DNA from: Methylobacterium sp. Leaf465
Lineage (GTDB): Bacteria > Pseudomonadota > Alphaproteobacteria > Rhizobiales > Beijerinckiaceae
NCBI RefSeq assembly: GCF_001424705.1
Contig: NZ_LMRA01000046.1
Span: forward strand, 1,192-65,191
Reading direction: 5' to 3'
DNA: 64,000 bases
The notes beneath the pieces were generated by a model. That model ran no database searches. It saw only the letters and a program-made list of their open reading frames with translations, and had not been told where the DNA came from. How positions within the stretch are numbered: position 1 is the stretch's first letter; every line of letters begins with the position of its first letter. The translations under genes were made by a program, and so were the position numbers. Shown piece by piece: positions 57,938-64,000 of the stretch.

Positions 57938-60268
57938 TCAGCCACTGGACTGGAAGCCTTCCAGAGGTGCCACCACGCGGCAGACGAGGCCGGTGGGGCG
58001 ATAATCCAACTCGATCGTGCCGCCGACGGCGCCGACGAGGCCGCGCTCGATCAGTCGCGACCCGAATCCCTTGTGCGTCGGCGGTACGACCATCGGTCCG
58101 TCCGCTTCGGACCAGATCAGTCGAACGGTCGCTCCACCCGCGGTTGCGTCCCGGTCGAGGCTCCAGTGGAGTCTGACCCGCCCATCGGGAACCGAGAGCG
58201 CACCGTACTTGGCGGCGTTGGTCGCCAGCTCGTGCAGCATCAGCGCGAGGGCCAGGGCCGCCTTCGATCCGAGAAGCACTGGGGGCCCCGCGACGTCAAA
58301 GCGACCGGGTTGCCGATCGTCATGTATCGAGAGGGCGCCGCGCATCACCGCCTCCATCTCGGCGCTCTCGTGCACCCCGGCGAGCAGGATGTCGTGCGCC
58401 TTGCCGAGGGCGATGAGACGGGCGGCCAGGGCTTCCTTGGCCGCCTCGACGTCGGTGACGTTGCGCAGGGTCTGCGAGGCGATGGCCTGGACCATCGCGA
58501 GGGTGTTCTTGAGGCGGTGGCTCAATTCCCGGTTCAACGTGCGCTGCTGCTCGTCGGCTTCGACGCGGGTCAGTCCGCCCCAGGCGCGCTCCGCCACTTC
58601 GCGCGCGAACGTGATCTCGCCGGCACTCCAATCGCGGGGATGGCGATCGAGGATGTAGAGAATGCCCACGAGGCGGCCGCGCCGGAGAACCGGCACCTTG
58701 ATCACGGCGCGCATCCCGAGCCGGGCATAGCCCTCCGGGTCGTCGACGCGTTCGGGGGTTGCCGCGATATCGGCCACGCTGATGACGTCGCCGCGCCCCA
58801 GACGGTCGACGCTCGCGGCCAGGGTCGACCGAGATGCGGTCGGCAGGCCGACGGCGCAGGTCGGCTCCGCGTCCCCCTCGGCGGTCCAATCCGGATTGAG
58901 CGACGCGATCTGGCCGCCGGGATCGACCTGGGCATAGCCCGCCCGGGCGACCCGGAGGGTCCGGCCCAGGCTCTCGGCCGTGGCGGAGACCACGTCGGCG
59001 TGGGTGTGCAGGTCGCGCAGGCGGTCGCCGAGGGCGATCAGCGCCTCGCGGCGGGCATCGGCCCGCTTCTCCTCCGTGATGTCCTCGATCATCGCCGTGG
59101 CGTGGACGTCGCCGCCCAGGCGCTGCGAGACCAGGTTGACCCGCGCCCAGATGATGCGCCCGTCCATGCGCCGGTAGCGCTTCTCCAGGCGGAGCTGCAG
59201 GGTCGCCCCGGTCGCGAGGCGCTCGTGCAGCGCCGCCCGGTCGTCGTCGTCCTCGGGCGGTGTCCAGCGGGCGAGGGAATGGCCGAGGATCTCGGATTCC
59301 GGCGCCCCCCAGATCTCGCAGAGCTTGGCGTTCACCGCGAGGGCGCGCACGGTCCGCGGATCAAACTGGACGATGCCGATATTGGCGCCCTGGAACACCG
59401 CGCGGAACTGGGCGCCGACGCGGTTGCGCTCGGTCAGATCGAGCATCGCGGCGATCATCCGCAGGGGGGCCCCGTCCGCGCCGCGGACCAGGGAGCCGCG
59501 GTCGAGGACCTCCGCGTACGTGCCGTCGGCGCGCCGGAACCGGTACTCCTGGCTCCAGGCCTCGACGCCGCCGGCGAGGGTCGCCTGGAGACCGGCCGCG
59601 ACGCCGGGGCGATCGTGCGGGTGGATCTGGGCGAGCCACCAGGCGCTGGTCGGCACGACCTCCGACGGCGCCCAGCCGTAGGCGGTGGTCAGGGCGGCGT
59701 TCCACAGGACGGCCCCGGTGACGAGGTCCCAGTCGCGGATGGCGTCGTTGGTGGCGCGCGCGGCGATCTCGGCCGCCCGCGCCTCGGTGACGTCCTGCAT
59801 CGTGCCGACGAGGCGGGCGGGGCGGTCCTGGTCGACCACGCGTCGCGCCCGCGCCCGTATCCACAGAGGTCGTGTCGAGGTCGCGCGCCGGACCGTGCAG
59901 TCCAGCGTCCCGGACCCCGCCGGGTCGAGGGCGGCGCCGAGCGCCCGGTCCAACGCGGCGCGATCCCCGGGGTCGAGGGCCGACAGGACGGTGTCCGCGT
60001 CGGCGACCGGCCCCGGCGACGCGAGGCCGAGCAGGCTCCGGAATCCGGCGTCGCCCCGGAGGGTCCGGGTGGCGGGGTCGTAGGCAAAGAGGCCGAGGCC
60101 CGCCGAGTCCGCGGCGAGGCGCAGGAGCGTCGCCGCGTCGGACGGGGCGAAGGGGGAGTCGCCGGCGGGCTCGAAGACGGCTCCGCCCGCAGACGTCCCG
60201 TCCCCGGCGGCCGGGGGCGGCGCGTCCGGGGCCTGGCCGGGCTGCTGGTCTGCGGCGGGCTGCGTCAT
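57938..60268 (-). CDS. Multi-PAS HWE-type sensor histidine kinase
   Basis: This 776-residue cytosolic kinase starts at MTQPAADQQPGQAPD; an open frame upstream would overlap the Crp gene. It has a Pro/Ala-rich N-terminus, then three PAS/PAC modules (LFAYDPATRTLRGDAGFRSL; DWDLVTGAVLWNAALTTAYG; IVQFDPRTVRALAVNAKLCE). A GAF domain follows (GDVISVADIAATPERVDDPE). The HWE/HisKA_2 domain has the phospho-His in NRELSHRLKNTLAMVQAIAS. The ATPase N box is LALMLHELATNAAKYGALS and the late glycine loop is GFGSRLIERGLVGAVGG. HWE kinases are typical of the alphaproteobacterial general stress and light response. The ligand is unknown. Confidence 0.93.
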   Translation of the reverse strand: MTQPAADQQPGQAPDAPPPAAGDGTSAGGAVFEPAGDSPFAPSDAATLLRLAADSAGLGLFAYDPATRTLRGDAGFRSLLGLASPGPVADADTVLSALDPGDRAALDRALGAALDPAGSGTLDCTVRRATSTRPLWIRARARRVVDQDRPARLVGTMQDVTEARAAEIAARATNDAIRDWDLVTGAVLWNAALTTAYGWAPSEVVPTSAWWLAQIHPHDRPGVAAGLQATLAGGVEAWSQEYRFRRADGTYAEVLDRGSLVRGADGAPLRMIAAMLDLTERNRVGAQFRAVFQGANIGIVQFDPRTVRALAVNAKLCEIWGAPESEILGHSLARWTPPEDDDDRAALHERLATGATLQLRLEKRYRRMDGRIIWARVNLVSQRLGGDVHATAMIEDITEEKRADARREALIALGDRLRDLHTHADVVSATAESLGRTLRVARAGYAQVDPGGQIASLNPDWTAEGDAEPTCAVGLPTASRSTLAASVDRLGRGDVISVADIAATPERVDDPEGYARLGMRAVIKVPVLRRGRLVGILYILDRHPRDWSAGEITFAREVAERAWGGLTRVEADEQQRTLNRELSHRLKNTLAMVQAIASQTLRNVTDVEAAKEALAARLIALGKAHDILLAGVHESAEMEAVMRGALSIHDDRQPGRFDVAGPPVLLGSKAALALALMLHELATNAAKYGALSVPDGRVRLHWSLDRDATAGGATVRLIWSEADGPMVVPPTHKGFGSRLIERGLVGAVGGTIELDYRPTGLVCRVVAPLEGFQSSG

Positions 60269-60308
60269 CGGGGGCGGGCGGAGGATCGAAGCTCTGCGGA
60301 GGGGAGGG

Positions 60309-61136
60309 TCAGGCCGATTCGGATATCGCGAGTTCGCGCGGCGCATCCGTCTCCCGCCGATCGGGGGGCGGCTCCACCGCCACGAGGGCGCCACCGGGCG
60401 CGTAGATCGCGCCGAGCACCGTCTCGTAGTGCCGCCGGACGACGCCGTGGCACTCGCAGGCGGCGGTCTCCGCCAGCACGCGGTTGCGGATGGTGATGCG
60501 GCCGCGCCCGACCTCGATGAGGCCCTGCTGCTGCAGCGCCCGCAGGATCCGGGTGAGGTAGGTCCGCTGGACGCCCAGCATGGTGGCGAGCAATTCGTGG
60601 GTCACCGGCAGGACGTCGGTGCCGATGCGGTCCTGCAGGGTCAGGAGCCAGCGCAGGCAGCGCGACTCGATCGGGTGCAGGGCGTTGCACGCCACCGATT
60701 GCAGGACCTGGGCGAGCAGGCAGTCGGCGTAGCGGGTGAACAGGTTGCGCAGGGCCGGGGAAGACCGCTTGACCTCCTGGAGGCGCAGGGCGTCCAGGCG
60801 CAGGACCGGTCCGCCGATCTGCACGACGGCGTTCGTGGAGGCGGGCAGGAATCCGCTGCTGACGACGCCGCCCACGGCGCCCTCGCGCCCCACCGTGGCG
60901 ACCTCGGCGCTGCGGCCGTCGCGCATGGCGACGATGAGGGTGACCACCGTCTGCCGGCACGGGAAGGCGATGGCGGTGACGTCGCTGCCGGCCTGGAACA
61001 GGGCTTCGCCGCGGTCCCGGGAGAGGCGATCGAGATGGGGGTCGAGAAGCGCGCGATCCTCGGGCCGGAGGCCGTCGAGGAGAAGGTTGCCCGTCGATGG
61101 ATCGGAGGCCGGGCCCATGCAGTGCGCTGTGTTCAC
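60309..61136 (-). CDS. Crp/Fnr-family regulator 3
   Basis: This 275-residue protein has an N-terminal effector domain (ALFQAGSDVTAIAFPCRQTV, EVATVGREGAVGG) and a winged helix VTHELLATMLGVQRTYLTRI. It is only distantly related to the other two in the window and is longer because of an extended C-terminus (HGVVRRHYETVLGAIYAPGG). There is no N-terminal FNR cysteine cluster. It lies 40 bp upstream of the HWE kinase on the same strand and is likely cotranscribed. Confidence 0.9.
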   Translation of the reverse strand: MNTAHCMGPASDPSTGNLLLDGLRPEDRALLDPHLDRLSRDRGEALFQAGSDVTAIAFPCRQTVVTLIVAMRDGRSAEVATVGREGAVGGVVSSGFLPASTNAVVQIGGPVLRLDALRLQEVKRSSPALRNLFTRYADCLLAQVLQSVACNALHPIESRCLRWLLTLQDRIGTDVLPVTHELLATMLGVQRTYLTRILRALQQQGLIEVGRGRITIRNRVLAETAACECHGVVRRHYETVLGAIYAPGGALVAVEPPPDRRETDAPRELAISESA

Positions 61137-61180
61137 CGTCTGTCTCTCCGGCCTCTAGCGCAGCGCCGTCGCGTCCGTCT

Positions 61181-61194
61181 GTCTAGAAGTAGAC
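61181..61194. promoter_or_regulatory. Perfect small inverted repeat upstream of Crp regulator 3
   Basis: GTCTA-GAAG-TAGAC is a perfect 5-bp palindrome with a 4-bp centre, 45 bp upstream of the start of the regulator. It is a plausible operator for autoregulation, but it is short enough to occur by chance. Confidence 0.3.
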
Positions 61195-61306
61195 CCTGGT
61201 GAGACAATTTTGTTGTTTTGATGGGAACCCGAAGAATGGGTGCTCCGAAACGGGTCGGGCGGAGAGGCCGACCGGGGCCAGGCGCGCCCATGGCGCCCGT
61301 CGCACC

Positions 61307-61558
61307 TCAGCGCGCCTGTCCGGCCTCGTCGCCCTCGCCGATGCAGTCGAGGGCCCGTTCCACGGCCGTCACGGCGTCGAGGAGGTTCTGGACCGTGCGC
61401 TCGACCTCGCGGGCCGGTCGTCCCATGGCGGCGGCCCGGGCGCTCACGAGCTCCAGCTGCTCCAGGAGCGCGAAGAGGTCGTCGGCGACGGCGACCACGT
61501 CGGTGACGACGACCGGCGGAGCGGCGGGGCGGCGGAGGAAGGGGACGACGTTGCTCAT
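61307..61558 (-). CDS. Small hypothetical helical protein
   Basis: An 83-residue protein beginning MSNVVPFLRRPAAPPVVVTD, then a helical region (DDLFALLEQLELVSARAAAM, REVERTVQNLLDAVTAVERA). The MSNVVPFLRR start is frequent in small alphaproteobacterial proteins. The ATG at 61558 is preferred over one 10 codons upstream. No domain is recognised. It is co-directional with the Crp regulator. Confidence 0.6.
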   Translation of the reverse strand: MSNVVPFLRRPAAPPVVVTDVVAVADDLFALLEQLELVSARAAAMGRPAREVERTVQNLLDAVTAVERALDCIGEGDEAGQAR

Positions 61559-61784
61559 CGGCCCTATGTCTCGCGTGTTCCCGGCCAAAGCGCCAGCCTG
61601 CGCGGGCCCCGATTCCCCATCTTCACCCCCCGAACCGCCGCTTCCTTGCGGAGGTGGTGAGCATTTTCGTGGCGCGGCGACATCAGTGCGGCAGGAACCG
61701 GCGACGATTCGTTAGCCTTGCGCTTGACGGGCGCGGGGCCCGGGCAGCACCACAGGCGCTGCTTTCGCCACAGGACCCGCCCCG

Positions 61785-62000
61785 ATGCGCCTCGCTTCCC
61801 TCGCCCTCGCCGCCACCCTCCTGGGCGGCCTCTGCGCCTGCAACACCGACAGCCCGAGCGGGCGCAGCGGTCTCTCCGACGCCTTCGACACCAGCAACTA
61901 TCGCCAGTCCAACGATACCAACGGCACCCAGACCCGCCGCGACGTCAACCGCCAGTACACCCAGCCGTCGATGCCCTCGATCGCCAGCCGCGGCAACTGA
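61785..62000 (+). CDS. Small putative lipoprotein
   Basis: A 71-residue protein has a signal sequence (MRLASLALAATLLGGLCAC) ending in a lipobox-like LCAC. The mature part is Ser/Asn/Thr/Gln-rich (NTDSPSGRSGLSDAFDTSNY) and looks disordered. It is likely an outer-membrane or periplasmic lipoprotein of unknown role. The second Cys in CAC is the proposed lipidated residue. Confidence 0.65.
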   Translation: MRLASLALAATLLGGLCACNTDSPSGRSGLSDAFDTSNYRQSNDTNGTQTRRDVNRQYTQPSMPSIASRGN

Positions 62001-62688
62001 GCGGGCGGCGCCCCCCCGGGGCGTGCTCCTTTCCCCGGTGAGGGACGGGGGCATCGCGGTGGCGCCCTCCACCGCGCGTGGGGAACCGGAGCGGCGTGGC
62101 CCGACGCCGTCCAGCCGGGGTGATCGCAAGGACCGGTTCGCGCGCCGGAACGGTTGCCGTCGCCCACCCTCTTCCCGGGGCCGCGCAGCGGAGCCCGGAC
62201 CCGAAGGGGCGCGCCTCTGGCGATCCTGAATGACGGTGGGCCTTTGTCGGCGATCACCTCGCCCGGAAGCCGGAACGGGCCAGCGTCGCCCGACGCACGG
62301 CCTGGATGCAGGGCGCGTCCCTCTCCCCCCTCGCGGGGAGAGGTTCGGCGTGGGCGTGCTGGGGTGCCCCTCAGCCGAGAAGGCCGGGGTCAGAACCCAA
62401 TCCGCGCGACCTGCGAAGGGCTGCTGCAAGTGGTTTGCGGACCCTGACCTTTCGTCCTGAAGCGGATGTTCCGCCTCCGACCAACAATGGCCATAGCGAG
62501 CGGTTTCCCTAATCCCCTGAAGTGGTCATTCGCTTTGCTCTGACCGGCGCGCCTCGGTGCGACACTGCTACCCTCAGGCCCTGGTCAATTTTTGTTCAGT
62601 GGCATTTCCGCTGGCGCAGAGAATACAATAAAGGCGTGTTTGGAGTGACCGAGGGCTCCGGCGGTCCTTCGAAGCCCGGAGTTCCTTC
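62001..62688. other. Intergenic region with short palindromic repeat
   Basis: About 690 bp without a recognised gene. A hairpin CCTCTCCCC...GGGGAGAGG (62320-62343) resembles the left arm of the gcvH-gcvP repeat. The AT-richer end (about 62590-62640) probably holds the promoter of the LOV kinase. Short ORFs in every frame have no recognisable similarity. Confidence 0.5.
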
Positions 62689-64000
62689 TTGCCAACTTCC
62701 CCCGAGAAGCCGAAGACCTACGGCCCAAAGACGCCGGTCAGCGGCAGTGGCCCTTCGGGCGTAATCGACCAGCATCACGACATCTTCTTCGCGGCCGTCG
62801 AAACGACGCGCATGCCGATGATCGTTACGGACCCGCACCAGGCCGACAATCCCATCATCTTCGTCAACCGCGCTTTCGAGCGCATGACAGGCTACACCCG
62901 GGACGAACTTATCGGCACGAACTGCCGCTTCCTCCAAGGGCCTGAGACCGACCGAGAGGTGGTCACCGAACTGCGTGTCGCCATCGCGGAGCAGCGCGAG
63001 TTCTCCACGGAGATCATCAATTATCGCAAGGACGGGTCTTCGTTCTGGAACGCGCTGTTCGTCTCGCCGGTCTTCAACCGAGCCGGCGACCTCGTATACT
63101 TCTTCGGCTCGCAGCTCGACGTTTCGCGCCGCCGCGACGCAGAGGAGAGTCTACACCAAGCACAGAAGATGGAGAGCCTGGGGCAGCTTACCGGCGGGAT
63201 CGCGCATGACTTCAACAACCTCCTACAGGTGATCTCCGGTCACAACGAGGTCATGCTGGCGCTGATCGACCACCCGACCATCGATGTCGGCCGATTGCGG
63301 CGGGCGGGCGAGGCGGTGCGCGACGCCTCGGAACGCGCCGCCAAGCTGACCCACCAGCTTCTGGCCTTCTCGCGCAAGCAGCGATTGGAGGGGCGCCTCC
63401 TCAACCTCAACGGCCTCGTCCAAAGCATGAGCGAGATGGCCGAGCGTACCCTGGGGGACGACGTCACCCTGAAGCAGTCCCTCGCATCCGATCTCTGGAA
63501 CACCCGCATCGACCCGACCCAGGCCGAGGTCGCCTTGCTGAACGTCTTGCTGAACGCCCGCGATGCGATGCCGGGCGGAGGGTCCGTCACGGTCAAGACC
63601 GAGAACCTCCTCATCGAGGACGAGGATACGGCGCTTTTCAAGACGGTCGGCCCTGGGGCCTACGTGGTGGTATCCGTCACCGATACGGGTAGCGGTATGC
63701 CGGCCGAGATCCTGAACCGAGTGATGGAGCCGTTCTTCACCACCAAGGGCGAAGGCAAGGGCACAGGCCTAGGCCTCGCGATGGTCTACGGTTTCGCCAA
63801 GCAATCGGGCGGCTCGGTCAAGATCTACTCTGAGGTGGGGCACGGCACCACGGTGCGCCTGCTCTTTCCAGCAAGCGACCAGAAGATCGAGGACGAGCGC
63901 AGGGCCTCGCAGCGCGCCGCCGACCGGCACGGGACCGAAACGGTACTCGTGGTCGACGACCGACCGGACGTGGCGGAGACGGCGGGAATGATCCTGGAGG
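62689..64000 (+). CDS. LOV-domain hybrid histidine kinase, truncated by the window end
   Basis: This open frame (at least 437 residues) starts at TTG 62689, with GGAG seven bases before, giving (M)[21 protein letters not shown] domain carries the flavin-adduct cysteine Cys79 in [15 protein letters not shown] plus the usual [12 protein letters not shown]. The HisKA box has phospho-His173 in [15 protein letters not shown]. The ATPase domain has [12 protein letters not shown] and [19 protein letters not shown] receiver starts at [12 protein letters not shown] just before the edge. Predicted blue-light sensor kinase passing phosphate to its own receiver. The domain order matches known LOV-hybrid kinases of Methylobacteriaceae-type bacteria. 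Confidence 0.93.
   Translation, partial: MPTSPEKPKTYGPKTPVSGSGPSGVIDQHHDIFFAAVETTRMPMIVTDPHQADNPIIFVNRAFERMTGYTRDELIGTNCRFLQGPETDREVVTELRVAIAEQREFSTEIINYRKDGSSFWNALFVSPVFNRAGDLVYFFGSQLDVSRRRDAEESLHQAQKMESLGQLTGGIAHDFNNLLQVISGHNEVMLALIDHPTIDVGRLRRAGEAVRDASERAAKLTHQLLAFSRKQRLEGRLLNLNGLVQSMSEMAERTLGDDVTLKQSLASDLWNTRIDPTQAEVALLNVLLNARDAMPGGGSVTVKTENLLIEDEDTALFKTVGPGAYVVVSVTDTGSGMPAEILNRVMEPFFTTKGEGKGTGLGLAMVYGFAKQSGGSVKIYSEVGHGTTVRLLFPASDQKIEDERRASQRAADRHGTETVLVVDDRPDVAETAGMILE

Noticed and set aside
58073-60496. 807-residue + strand frame over the HWE kinase
   Set aside because: Antisense shadow; the minus-strand gene has PAS, HWE and ATPase motifs.

Overview
The window reads as a chromosome segment of a high-GC alphaproteobacterium, most likely Methylobacterium or a close relative (Methylobacteriaceae, Hyphomicrobiales). 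That placement is inference from gene order, protein style, TTG and GTG starts, the many LOV, HWE and hybrid kinases, and the dapF-mtaB-ftsY-yciB plus ccmGDC neighbourhoods. No rRNA, tRNA, intact insertion sequence or CRISPR array was seen.

Region 1 (1-17160) is the S10-spc-alpha ribosomal protein supercluster on the + strand: the last 33 codons of tuf, rpsJ-rplCDWB-rpsS-rplV-rpsC-rplP-rpmC-rpsQ, rplNXE-rpsNH-rplFR-rpsE-rpmD-rplO-secY-adk, and rpsM-rpsK-rpoA-rplQ. It has three irregularities. The tuf tail is joined to unrelated sequence at the left edge. A decayed AAA+ ATPase gene, preceded by a strong terminator, lies between rpsQ and rplN. A metallo-beta-lactamase-fold hydrolase gene lies between rpsK and rpoA.

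Region 2 (17182-28589, - strand) is a tightly coupled chemosensory operon: cheW, cheR-TPR, cheW, mcp, cheA-REC, cheB, a REC-REC histidine kinase and a REC-PAS-kinase-REC hybrid. It has the gene content of a Wsp-type (alternative cellular function) array, but two multi-receiver kinases stand where Wsp has its diguanylate cyclase.

Region 3 (28742-42618) holds amino acid metabolism. ilvB-ilvH is preceded by an Ile/Leu/Val leader peptide and attenuator hairpins, and ilvC follows. Also here are a glutathione transferase, a pyridoxamine-phosphate-oxidase-fold protein, tam, trpS and an endonuclease III homologue. The glycine cleavage operon gcvT-gcvH-gcvP sits behind a tandem glycine riboswitch.

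Region 4 (42619-48512) is accessory: two small ORFs, a TM1410/GH114-like protein with a long low-complexity tail, an XRE-like regulator, an AraC regulator, ogt and a secreted protein. Region 5 (48793-57851) has dapF, mtaB, an RluA-family pseudouridine synthase, ftsY, yciB, two divergent paralogous Crp/Fnr regulators, and ccmGDC. Region 6 (57938-64000) has an HWE-type PAS kinase, a third Crp/Fnr regulator, two small proteins, and the start of a LOV-domain hybrid histidine kinase that runs off the right edge.
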